Positions 57,092 to 64,000 of a DNA stretch of 64,000 bases are shown piece by piece. Position numbers and translations under genes: made by a program. The notes under the pieces were generated by a model. The model was not told the origin of the DNA, searched no databases, and worked only from the letters and a program-made list of their open reading frames with translations. The DNA comes from Butyricimonas sp. Marseille-P3923 (lineage in GTDB: Bacteria; Bacteroidota; Bacteroidia; Bacteroidales; Marinifilaceae). Within the stretch, counting starts at the first letter, position 1; the number at the start of each line of letters is the position of its first letter. The stretch covers positions 1,798,001 through 1,862,000 of the forward strand of contig NZ_FXXL01000007.1 in NCBI RefSeq assembly GCF_900184685.1, given 5' to 3'.

Positions 57092-57439
57092 ATGATAAAT
57101 TTCTGGGGATATAGCATATCGGAAACGAGGAGTATCAATTACGACAGAAACGACAAGGCGATGACAGAATACATTGCCAAGACCGTCCCGAGCAGCAAGC
57201 TCTGCATCGGTTGCGGGGGATGTACTGCCGGTTGTACCGCCGGGAACCTCACAAACTTCAACATCCGTAAAGTGCAGATGCTCATGAAACGGGGTGAAAC
57301 GAAAGACGCCAAAGAGCAACTGCAAAAATGTATGCTGTGCGGGAAGTGTATGCTGGTATGTCCAAGAGGCGTGGAAACCCGAAAAATGATACTGGAAATG
57401 CTGAATTTCATAAGAAATAACCATAAACTAGAAGATTGA
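57092..57439 (+). CDS. second HdrC-like / QmoB-C linker 4Fe-4S protein
   Basis: A 115-residue protein with two 4Fe-4S motifs: CIGCGGCTAGCTAG and CMLCGKCMLVCPRG. Between them is NFNIRKVQMLMKRGE, typical of the HdrC fold. It has an N-terminal extension of about 25 residues; an internal ATG at about 57161 would give a shorter form. It is 4 bp upstream of the membrane subunit gene and probably connects the soluble HdrABC-like part with that subunit. Confidence 0.85.
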   Translation: MINFWGYSISETRSINYDRNDKAMTEYIAKTVPSSKLCIGCGGCTAGCTAGNLTNFNIRKVQMLMKRGETKDAKEQLQKCMLCGKCMLVCPRGVETRKMILEMLNFIRNNHKLED

Positions 57440-57443
57440 AGCT

Positions 57444-59207
57444 ATGTACTACGACCATTTTGTCCTACCTTTCACGATTGGGCTTATAACGCTACTGGTC
57501 TACTTGTGTATCAAATACTACAAGTGGATTAAGAGTTTCCCCAAGGAGGAACGCAAGAAAATCCGTAAAGGGTTGTTCTCCTTGCAAACGATTCGTTCCG
57601 GGTGGGAAATATTCCGGGAGAGTTTATTACATCACAATATATTCAAAACCAACCCGATGTTGGGTTACATGCACATGACCTTCGCTTTCGGTTGGTTTCT
57701 GCTGATAGTTGTCGGGAAAATCGAGTCCATGGTATACCATACCAGTGCATTTAATCCCCCCTATTTTGCCATCTTTTTCCGGTATTTTCATCCGGCTAAT
57801 GAAACCTTCCCTTACAGCGAAACTTTTGCATTCTTGATGGATTTAATCCTGTTATTCCTGTTAATCGGCATAGGATTAGCTGTTACCAAGCGGTTCTACT
57901 CCCGCCTTTTCGGGATGAAGAAAACAACCAAACAGAGAGCGTACGACTTATTGATACTGACCGTACTCTGGTTGATTTTCCCGGTACGATTTCTTGCCGA
58001 AAGTTTCACGAGCGGTTTGAATGGCGGGGGAAGTTTTCTCACGTATAACGCGGGAAACTTCTTTAGCGGCTTCCTCCCGTTGGAACACCTATCCTATCCG
58101 GCATGGTGGGTTTATTCATCCCTTCTCGGGTTATTTTTCTTGTTATTACCCTTTTCGCGCTATATGCACATTCCCACGGAAATGGTATATATTTTCTTGA
58201 AGAACTGGGGAGTAAAACAAGGTAGAGAATACAACGGGTTCAGTGAAATACAAGTCAACTCCTGCTCCCGTTGCGGAATCTGTATCAACACGTGTCAATT
58301 GAACAGCTCATGTGGTATTAATGACACGCAACCGGTCTATTTCTTACGCCGTATTCGTAATCACGAACCACTCTCTCAACAAGCCGAAGATTGCTTGATG
58401 TGCGGTCGTTGCGAAGAATCATGCCCCGTGGGAATCAATTTGAACGCCATCCGGCAAAGTCAACGCCCGGATACCATTCGTGTGACGAAAGACACGTACA
58501 CTTACGTGCCACAACCGCAAGTAAAAACGGCGAAAATAGCTTACTTTGCCGGTTGTATGAGTCACCTCACTCCCGGAATTATCAAATCCATGCAGCAGAT
58601 ATTTGCGAAAGCTAACGTCGATTACTCGTTTATTGACGAAAAAGCCGGAGTCTGTTGCGGACGCCCGTTAGCTCTTTCGGGAAATTGGCAAGCAGCTCAA
58701 GTTGTTATGGACAAAAATCAGGAAATGATCGAGGCGTCAAACGCCGATATACTTGTCACCTCCTGCCCGATATGCTACAAAACCTTCAAAGAGGATTATA
58801 CCTTGAAGGCAAAAGTGATGCATCACACGGAATACATCGAAATGCTACTTCGGAACGGGCAACTAAAGGTCAACAACATGGATCTGAAAACCGTGTTCCA
58901 CAATCCTTGCGAATTGGGACGAGGAAGTCGGATCGTGAGTGCCCCGGAGAACGTGTTGAATCAAGTAAGTTACAAGATAACAACCGTGTACGACGGCAAA
59001 AAATCACTTTGTTGTGGTGGCAGCCTAGCAAACACGGCTATCGATTCCAAACAAAAAACAAAAATCAGCGGGGACACGGTAAAAGCTTACGCCGCTTATC
59101 ATCCGGATGTAATCGTAACGGCATGCCCGCTATGCAAGAAAACATTAAGCAAAACTTCAACCGAGATTCCGGTTCGAGATATAGCGGAACTGGTCGCAGA
59201 AGCATGA
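57444..59207 (+). CDS. membrane-bound HdrE-HdrD fusion (DsrMK-like) iron-sulfur oxidoreductase
   Basis: A 587-residue protein. The N-terminal part (about 1-250) has about five membrane segments of the nitrate-reductase-gamma/HdrE type, probably a heme b and quinone module. Then come two 4Fe-4S motifs (CSRCGICINTCQ and CLMCGRCEESCPVG) and two CCG repeats: AGCMSHL/GVCCGRPLALSG/SCPICYK and NPCELGRG/SLCCGGSLAN/ACPLCKK. This joins HdrE and HdrD in one chain, as in DsrM plus DsrK. It would exchange electrons between the quinone pool and the soluble Hdr-like proteins. Its stop codon lies within a 36-bp palindromic terminator. Confidence 0.88.
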   Translation: MYYDHFVLPFTIGLITLLVYLCIKYYKWIKSFPKEERKKIRKGLFSLQTIRSGWEIFRESLLHHNIFKTNPMLGYMHMTFAFGWFLLIVVGKIESMVYHTSAFNPPYFAIFFRYFHPANETFPYSETFAFLMDLILLFLLIGIGLAVTKRFYSRLFGMKKTTKQRAYDLLILTVLWLIFPVRFLAESFTSGLNGGGSFLTYNAGNFFSGFLPLEHLSYPAWWVYSSLLGLFFLLLPFSRYMHIPTEMVYIFLKNWGVKQGREYNGFSEIQVNSCSRCGICINTCQLNSSCGINDTQPVYFLRRIRNHEPLSQQAEDCLMCGRCEESCPVGINLNAIRQSQRPDTIRVTKDTYTYVPQPQVKTAKIAYFAGCMSHLTPGIIKSMQQIFAKANVDYSFIDEKAGVCCGRPLALSGNWQAAQVVMDKNQEMIEASNADILVTSCPICYKTFKEDYTLKAKVMHHTEYIEMLLRNGQLKVNNMDLKTVFHNPCELGRGSRIVSAPENVLNQVSYKITTVYDGKKSLCCGGSLANTAIDSKQKTKISGDTVKAYAAYHPDVIVTACPLCKKTLSKTSTEIPVRDIAELVAEA

Positions 59208-59237
59208 AAAAAGCCGCAATTGCGGCTTTTTTCATGC
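59202..59237. terminator. bidirectional terminator, perfect 36-bp palindrome
   Basis: Arms gcatgaaaaaagccgcaa and its exact reverse complement meet without a loop. The AAAAAA/TTTTTT tracts make it work on both strands. It contains the stop codon of the HdrED-like gene and ends one base before the stop codon of the convergent pdxA-like gene. Confidence 0.85.
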
Positions 59238-59238
59238 T

Positions 59239-60339
59239 CTAATCATCAAGCTCAACCCTAACTCCTTCAATCTGTTCAACATTCAAATCGCTCTCGTTAC
59301 TATTCGACGCAATATCATAATGCGGAAGAGGATTTTTCTGTAACTCAATATTCTGTTCCCGGTGTACAAACACATCCATTGCCAGATAAAGAGCGTTACG
59401 CATTCCTTGCTCATCACCTATATTCTGTCCTACGATATCATAACCGGGATCAATCAAGGAGGTAGAACAAATCACGGGAAGTCCGGCTACATAACAAGCG
59501 GCACTTTCTTCATCTATTGCCTTAAACGCTGCCACTCCTTGATCGTAATACATCGCGAGAACGGCATCAAACTTCTCGTACATCTTCTCGGAGAAGAACC
59601 TATCGGCGGAGAATGGGCCTATTGCCATGATTCCCTCTTGCCGAGCCTGCTCGATAGCCGGCACGATAACATCTATCTCTTCATCACCATTCTGTCCGCA
59701 GTTCACTTGAGGATTCAAACCCAACACGGCAATTTTAGGTTTTGATATCGTGAAATCAATTCTCAATGTATCATCCAACAACATCAATTTTTTCAAGATA
59801 TTCTTCCGTGTAATCTGGTGAGGTACATCACGTAATTTTGAATATTCCGTCACGAATCCCATTTTCATCTTCTCGCTCACGAAAAGTGACATAGCCTCGG
59901 AAGTATTATAACGTTTTGACAAATATTCTGCCAAAGAATTTGCCTCTTCCTTTAGAAAACTTTCCGGTCCTTGAGGAGCCAACGTCAACACGTCAATCTC
60001 GTTACGCTCCAACTGATCCAAAGCGTATTTTAAAGCAATCATCGAGGCTTGATCCGAATCAGGAGTCTCCTTACCTAAATCCACTTTCACGTTGTCATCC
60101 ACACAATTGATAATATTAGATCTTTTCCCGTTCGCCTCTCTAGGTTCCCGAATCGTGTTCAAATTAAAATTCTCCACGTTTAATACCTTCCGGTAGTAGG
60201 CAGCCACTTTGGGCGACCCGTATAGAATAGGAACACACAACTCACAAATCCGGTTCTCTGCCAACAGTTTTATGATCAATTCATAAGATATTCCGTTTAC
60301 ATCTCCATGCGTGATACCTACATTTAATCTATTTTCCAT
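59239..60339 (-). CDS. pdxA: PdxA-like protein lacking the metal-binding histidines
   Basis: A protein of about 366 residues with the Bacteroidales PdxA frame (NVGITHGDVNGISYELI, PILYGSPKVAAYYRK, IGPFSADRFF, PAIEQARQEGIMAIGP). In 4-hydroxythreonine-4-phosphate dehydrogenase three His bind the metal: TTH, NPH and MYH motifs. Here, numbering from a Met at 60348, they are Tyr169 (VTEY), Gln214 (LNPQ) and Tyr268 (MYYDQG), with the family's 45- and 54-residue spacing preserved. The GHTE and TSPDHGTA motifs are also lost. It is therefore probably not an active PdxA. I use the ATG at 60339 because the -7 box at 60362 leaves too short a leader for the ATG at 60348. Confidence 0.8.
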   Translation of the reverse strand: MENRLNVGITHGDVNGISYELIIKLLAENRICELCVPILYGSPKVAAYYRKVLNVENFNLNTIREPREANGKRSNIINCVDDNVKVDLGKETPDSDQASMIALKYALDQLERNEIDVLTLAPQGPESFLKEEANSLAEYLSKRYNTSEAMSLFVSEKMKMGFVTEYSKLRDVPHQITRKNILKKLMLLDDTLRIDFTISKPKIAVLGLNPQVNCGQNGDEEIDVIVPAIEQARQEGIMAIGPFSADRFFSEKMYEKFDAVLAMYYDQGVAAFKAIDEESAACYVAGLPVICSTSLIDPGYDIVGQNIGDEQGMRNALYLAMDVFVHREQNIELQKNPLPHYDIASNSNESDLNVEQIEGVRVELDD

Positions 60340-60361
60340 ATTATACAATATTTCATTTGCA

Positions 60362-60369
60362 CAAAGATA
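60362..60369 (-). promoter_or_regulatory. -7 box of the pdxA-like gene
   Basis: On the minus strand the box reads TATCTTTG, a perfect TAnnTTTG match. Transcription would start near 60355. A -33 box at the right distance is not evident. Confidence 0.45.
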
Positions 60370-60380
60370 ATGAAATAGTT

Positions 60381-60520
60381 CATAAAGTTTATAAGGTTCA
60401 TAAAGTTTATAAAGTATAGCTCCCTAACGTAGGCTTTACCTACGGCAGCAGAACTGCCGATAAACTTTGCCCGAAGGATACCCGTTACTTTATGAACCTT
60501 AAAAACCTTATAAACTTTAA
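60381..60520. repeat. structured intergenic repeat element
   Basis: Long inverted arms built from cataaagtttataaggttca variants (aaagtttataaggtt at 60384-60398 pairs with 60504-60518; ggttcataaag at 60395-60405 pairs with 60488-60498). They enclose two small hairpins: cgtagg/cctacg (60428-60444) and cggcag/ctgccg (60443-60459). No coding capacity. Confidence 0.55.
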
Positions 60521-60524
60521 AAAC

Positions 60525-60547
60525 GAAAGGGGCGTTAAGCCCCTTTC
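60525..60547 (-). terminator. terminator of pnp
   Basis: Arms gaaaggggc and gcccctttc with the 5-base loop gttaa. On the minus strand the hairpin is followed by GTTTTTAAAG. It lies 3 bp after the pnp stop codon. Confidence 0.75.
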
Positions 60548-60550
60548 TAT

Positions 60551-62788
60551 CTATTCTCTATCTCTTCTTTCCGGTCTCGGACCTCTATCATGGCGAGGAC
60601 CTCTATCCTGTCTTGGGCCGCGGTCTTGACGATCTCCGCGATCCTGACGATCACCACGGGGACGATCGTTTTGTTGCTCCATCCCTTCGGGTTTCGGAAG
60701 CAACACTTTCCGGGAAAGTTTGAACTTACCGGTTTTAGGATCTATATCGATCAATTTCACGCGAACCTTATCACCTTCTTTCAAGGCATCTTCCACTTTT
60801 TCAATACGTTTGTGGTCGATTTCAGAAACGTGCAGCAATCCGTCTTTACCGGGCATGAATTCAACGAAAGCACCGAATGCAGTGATCGTTTTCACGACAC
60901 CTTCATAAACTTCCCCAACCTCCGGCTTGCTAGCGATAGCTTTGATACGGGCAACCGCAATCTCGATAGCCTCGGCGTTGCTGGCAGAAATATCCACGAT
61001 ACCTTGATTACCCACTTCCTCGATAACGATAACGGCACCGGATTTCTCTTGAATATCTTGAATAATCTTTCCACCGGGACCAATGATAGCACCGATCTGG
61101 TCTTTATCCACCGTGAGAGTCACCATACGCGGAGCGTGCGGTTTCAACTCCGGACGAGGCTCAGGTAAGGTTTCTTTAATAATATTCATGATATGCAAAC
61201 GTCCCTGTTTTGCTTGCTCCAAAGCTTTCTCCAGAATCTCGTAAGGAAGTCCGTCAACCTTGATATCCATCTGGGTAGCGGTGATTCCATCCACGGTTCC
61301 GGTTACCTTGAAGTCCATATCCCCCAAGTGATCCTCGTCACCCAAGATATCCGACAACACGGCATATTTTTCATTATCGGTAATCAATCCCATCGCGATA
61401 CCCGTTACCGGTTTCTTGATTGGGATACCGGCATCCATCAATGCCAATGTTCCGGCACACACGGTAGCCATGGAAGACGAACCGTTAGATTCCAAAATAT
61501 CCGAAACGATACGCACGGAGTAAGGATAACCATCCGGCAACATACGCTTCAACGCGCGGTGAGCCAAATTCCCATGACCTATTTCACGACGTCCCACACC
61601 ACGAGAAGCCTTTGCCTCACCCGTGGAGAACGGCGGGAAATTATAGTGCAACAAGAATTTTTCTTTTCCTTGTTCCGTGGCCTCATCAATAATCTTTTCA
61701 TCGAGTTTGGTTCCCAAAGTAACGGTAGCCAATGCCTGTGTTTCACCGCGAGTAAAGATAGATGACCCGTGAGGTCCGGGTAGAGGACCTGCCTCACACC
61801 AGATAGGACGAATCTGCTCGGTAGTACGACCGTCCAGACGCAATCCCTCGTCCAAAATCATTCTACGTACAGCTTCTTTCTCCACGTCATGATAATAACG
61901 ACCGACAAGCATCTTCTTCTCCTCTCTTTCCTCTTCCGGAAGAGATTCCAAATACTCATCTTTCACTTGCGTGAACAATCTCTCGCGCAAATGTTTATCC
62001 GCGTTGCACTGGCGTGCCATAGCGTAAGCCTTATCATAGCATTTAGCCCAAATATCTTTACGAAGTTCCTCGTCATTCACTTCGTGACAGTAAACCCGTT
62101 TCTCTTTACCGACAGCCGCAGCCAATTCCTCTTGCACCCGACAATGCTCTTTTATTGCCTCATGAGCGAAGATAATAGCCTCCAGCATCTCTTTCTCGGA
62201 CACCTCGTTCATCTCACCCTCCACCATCATAATATTCTCGTAAGTAGCGGCAACCATAATATCCAAATCAGCCGTCGCCAACTGGCTTCTGGTCGGGTTA
62301 ATCACCAACTCGCCATCCACACGGGCTACACGAACTTCGGAAATCGGTCCGTGGAAAGGAATATCACTCACGGCAATAGCGGCAGATGCTGCCAATCCTG
62401 CCAAACAATCCGGCATCGTCTCGGCATCGCCCGAATACAATGTTACCTGCACGAAAGTCTCGGCATGGTAATCATCCGGGAACAAGGGACGCAACGCGCG
62501 GTCTATCAAACGGGATACCAGAATCTCGTAATCGGAACTTCTTCCCTCCCTGCGAGTAAATCCTCCCGGGAAACGTCCCAGAGAAGCGAACTTTTCTTTA
62601 TAATCCACGGACAAAGGCATAAAGTCCACGTCCGGACCTGCATCCTGTGCAGAAACAACCGTAGCCAGAAGCATCGTATCGCCCATCTTCAACATAACAG
62701 CCCCATCGGCTTGTTTGGCGAGCTTCCCGGTCTCTAGCGTAATTACCCTACCATCTTTCAGGGTAATGCTTTTTTCAATTACATTCAT
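60551..62788 (-). CDS. pnp: polyribonucleotide nucleotidyltransferase
   Basis: A 745-residue exoribonuclease. It has the first RNase PH domain ([20 protein letters not shown]), a helical linker, the second RNase PH domain ([35 protein letters not shown]), a KH domain ([16 protein letters not shown]) and an S1 domain (about 625-695). It degrades RNA from the 3' end using phosphate and works in mRNA turnover. The last 30 residues are an Arg/Asp/Gly-rich tandem tail (DRQDRG and DRGPR units), a low-complexity RNA-binding type extension beyond the usual S1 end. Confidence 0.96.
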   Translation of the reverse strand: MNVIEKSITLKDGRVITLETGKLAKQADGAVMLKMGDTMLLATVVSAQDAGPDVDFMPLSVDYKEKFASLGRFPGGFTRREGRSSDYEILVSRLIDRALRPLFPDDYHAETFVQVTLYSGDAETMPDCLAGLAASAAIAVSDIPFHGPISEVRVARVDGELVINPTRSQLATADLDIMVAATYENIMMVEGEMNEVSEKEMLEAIIFAHEAIKEHCRVQEELAAAVGKEKRVYCHEVNDEELRKDIWAKCYDKAYAMARQCNADKHLRERLFTQVKDEYLESLPEEEREEKKMLVGRYYHDVEKEAVRRMILDEGLRLDGRTTEQIRPIWCEAGPLPGPHGSSIFTRGETQALATVTLGTKLDEKIIDEATEQGKEKFLLHYNFPPFSTGEAKASRGVGRREIGHGNLAHRALKRMLPDGYPYSVRIVSDILESNGSSSMATVCAGTLALMDAGIPIKKPVTGIAMGLITDNEKYAVLSDILGDEDHLGDMDFKVTGTVDGITATQMDIKVDGLPYEILEKALEQAKQGRLHIMNIIKETLPEPRPELKPHAPRMVTLTVDKDQIGAIIGPGGKIIQDIQEKSGAVIVIEEVGNQGIVDISASNAEAIEIAVARIKAIASKPEVGEVYEGVVKTITAFGAFVEFMPGKDGLLHVSEIDHKRIEKVEDALKEGDKVRVKLIDIDPKTGKFKLSRKVLLPKPEGMEQQNDRPRGDRQDRGDRQDRGPRQDRGPRHDRGPRPERRDRE

Positions 62789-62874
62789 AGAAATAATAAT
62801 ACTGTTAAAATATAAAACATTTTAACGGAATTCTTTAAGATAAAAGGAGGAGGAGGGGAGGATTTTAATAAAAA

Positions 62875-62899
62875 GACGCTCCGGGTAACCCGGAGCGTC
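62875..62899 (-). terminator. terminator of rpsO
   Basis: Perfect 11-bp arms gacgctccggg and cccggagcgtc with a 3-base loop. On the minus strand the hairpin is followed by TTTTTATTAAAA. It separates rpsO from pnp. Confidence 0.85.
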
Positions 62900-62909
62900 C
62901 GGTATGTAA

Positions 62910-63179
62910 TTACTTACGTAAATTCAATGCTTTCACGATAGCACGATATCTCTCGATATCTTTCTTCTTCATGTAATCAAGCAACGCTCTACGTTTTCCA
63001 ACCAATTTAATCAAAGATCTTTGAGTAGCGAAATCTTTGTGGTTTTTCTTTAAATGCTCGGTCAAATGAGCGATACGGTAGGAAAATAAAGCTACTTGTG
63101 ACTCAACAGAGCCGGTATCTTTATTAGACTTCCCGTACTGTGAAAAAAGTTCTTCTTTCTTTTCTGATGTCAAATACAT
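62910..63179 (-). CDS. rpsO: 30S ribosomal protein S15
   Basis: 89 residues from the ATG at 63179 (MYLTSEKKEELF), the normal S15 length. It has the family signature SYRIAHLTEHLKKNHKDFATQRSL and the final KRRALLDYMKKKDIERYRAIV. It binds 16S rRNA early in assembly of the small subunit. An earlier start at 63230 would add 17 residues that lie in the untranslated leader after the promoter at 63220. As in many bacteria it is next to pnp, here with a terminator between them. Confidence 0.97.
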   Translation of the reverse strand: MYLTSEKKEELFSQYGKSNKDTGSVESQVALFSYRIAHLTEHLKKNHKDFATQRSLIKLVGKRRALLDYMKKKDIERYRAIVKALNLRK

Positions 63180-63219
63180 GATGTTCAGTTCTTTAAATTT
63201 AAAAATTATTTTAACGCCG

Positions 63220-63251
63220 CAAAGATACACTTTATTCCGACATCAAACAAT
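63220..63251 (-). promoter_or_regulatory. promoter of rpsO
   Basis: On the minus strand TATCTTTG (63220-63227) is the -7 box. An ATTG at 63248-63251 stands 20 bp upstream. Transcription would start about 33 bp before the rpsO ATG at 63179. Confidence 0.55.
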
Positions 63252-63269
63252 CTTTTCCATCCCTTTTTG

Positions 63270-63277
63270 TATTTTTG
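63270..63277 (+). promoter_or_regulatory. -7 box of the DUF1573 gene
   Basis: TATTTTTG matches TAnnTTTG and lies 19 bp before the ATG at 63297. The -33 region is unclear. Confidence 0.4.
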
Positions 63278-63296
63278 TACTCAAAATTACAACGAC

Positions 63297-64000
63297 ATGA
63301 GCAGAAAAGGGAAAACACTAATATACTTCATCATGCTATTCATTCCGGCTCTCGCGTTCGGACAGAAAGCCAAGATCGCGTTCGAGAAAAACACGATCGA
63401 CGCAGGTCTGGTACAGGAAACCGGAGGAAAAATCACGTATAACTTCAAATTCGTGAACAAGGGCAAAGCACCGTTACTAATAAAATACGTAGAAACGACT
63501 TGTGGATGTACTGTTCCAAAATGGAACCGCCGTCCGATCCTGCCACAGGACAGCGGAACCATCTCCGTGGTCTTCAACCCGAAAGACCGTCCCGGTACCT
63601 TCTCCAAGAAAATTATCGTGTACACCAATGGTAACCCGCCCAATCTTGTCTTAAAATTAAACGGAGAAGTCGTGGGCAAACCCGCGGACATAGATAAAGA
63701 ATATCCCTTCACAGCGGGAGAGTTACGCGTCAACACGGACACCATCTCCATAAACCAATTAAAAACAAAACAACAAATCGTGAATATGATCAATACCGGC
63801 AAAAAAAATATATCCATTACATCCATCGTCAAACCCGACTACCTAGAAGTAGATTACACCCCCTTCACCATGGAGAAAGGAATGATCGGCAACCTCATCA
63901 TCCGCTACACCGGAAACGAGAACACCGCGTTCTCTCCCGCCGATCGACTTGTAATCCGAACCAGTCAAGGCGAGAGCTTTAGCTTCTCCCTTGTTTATTA
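63297..64000 (+). CDS. DUF1573 family secreted protein, 3' end outside window
   Basis: The frame is open from the ATG at 63297 to the window edge, so 234 residues are visible. A signal peptide (MSRKGKTLIYFIMLFIPALAFG) is followed by a DUF1573 immunoglobulin-like domain (about 30-130) with the typical NFKFVNKGKAPLLI and TTCGCTVPKW motifs. A second domain of similar type begins near residue 135. DUF1573 proteins are common periplasmic or surface proteins of Bacteroidota with no settled function. The gene is divergent from rpsO. Confidence 0.85.
   Translation, partial: MSRKGKTLIYFIMLFIPALAFGQKAKIAFEKNTIDAGLVQETGGKITYNFKFVNKGKAPLLIKYVETTCGCTVPKWNRRPILPQDSGTISVVFNPKDRPGTFSKKIIVYTNGNPPNLVLKLNGEVVGKPADIDKEYPFTAGELRVNTDTISINQLKTKQQIVNMINTGKKNISITSIVKPDYLEVDYTPFTMEKGMIGNLIIRYTGNENTAFSPADRLVIRTSQGESFSFSLVY

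Noticed and set aside
61889-62737. Plus-strand open frame of 282 codons opposite pnp
   Set aside because: It is antisense to the first RNase PH domains of pnp and to the linker. It lacks any domain.

Overview
The window looks like a chromosomal segment of a gut-type Bacteroidales bacterium. Evidence: SusC/SusD pairs led by an ECF sigma/FecR pair, lipoproteins with short Cys lipoboxes, UpxY-type NusG antitermination of a polysaccharide locus, and promoters of the Bacteroidota form (TTG, about 20 bp, TAnnTTTG). A heterodisulfide-reductase-like cluster beside rubrerythrin suggests Odoribacteraceae (Butyricimonas/Odoribacter); this last step is inference.

Layout. (1) 1-17.9 kb, minus strand: ECF sigma factor, FecR anti-sigma factor, then one long operon with two tandem copies of SusC-SusD-zinc metallopeptidase lipoprotein-DUF4302 lipoprotein, ending in a BACON-repeat lipoprotein that leaves the window. 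Only the sigma-proximal SusC keeps the STN signalling domain. (2) 18.4-30 kb: a fumarylacetoacetase-fold protein without its metal ligands, a nitroreductase, an AddB-like Fe-S nuclease (plus strand), then a minus-strand series of AAA ATPase, birA, parE, parC and a short aroK. A 39-bp perfect palindrome overlaps the ATPase promoter. (3) 30.3-52.7 kb, minus strand: a Wzx/Wzy-type surface polysaccharide locus. It begins with a UpxY antiterminator and an unidentified 232-residue protein, then decayed wecC/wecB remnants, then an amino-uronic acid module (oxidoreductase, aminotransferase, nucleotide-sugar dehydrogenase). An AT-rich strain-variable core follows (Wzx, asparagine-synthase-like protein, sugar amidotransferase, CDP-6-deoxyhexose pathway, four glycosyltransferases, EpsG-type polymerase, acyltransferases), and the locus ends in an epimerase and a WecA-like initiating transferase. 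(4) 53-59.2 kb: rubrerythrin, and a divergent five-gene Hdr/Qmo/DsrMK-like iron-sulfur electron-transfer cluster. (5) 59.2-64 kb: a PdxA homologue that has lost all three metal-binding histidines, pnp, rpsO, and the start of a DUF1573 protein.

The points most worth a second look are the palindrome-controlled ATPase, the Hdr-like complex, the two apparent pseudoenzymes (FAH-like and PdxA-like), the protein in the UpxZ position next to wecBC decay, and a recurrent class of short-period AT-rich intergenic repeats. No tRNA, rRNA, CRISPR array or insertion-sequence transposase was seen.
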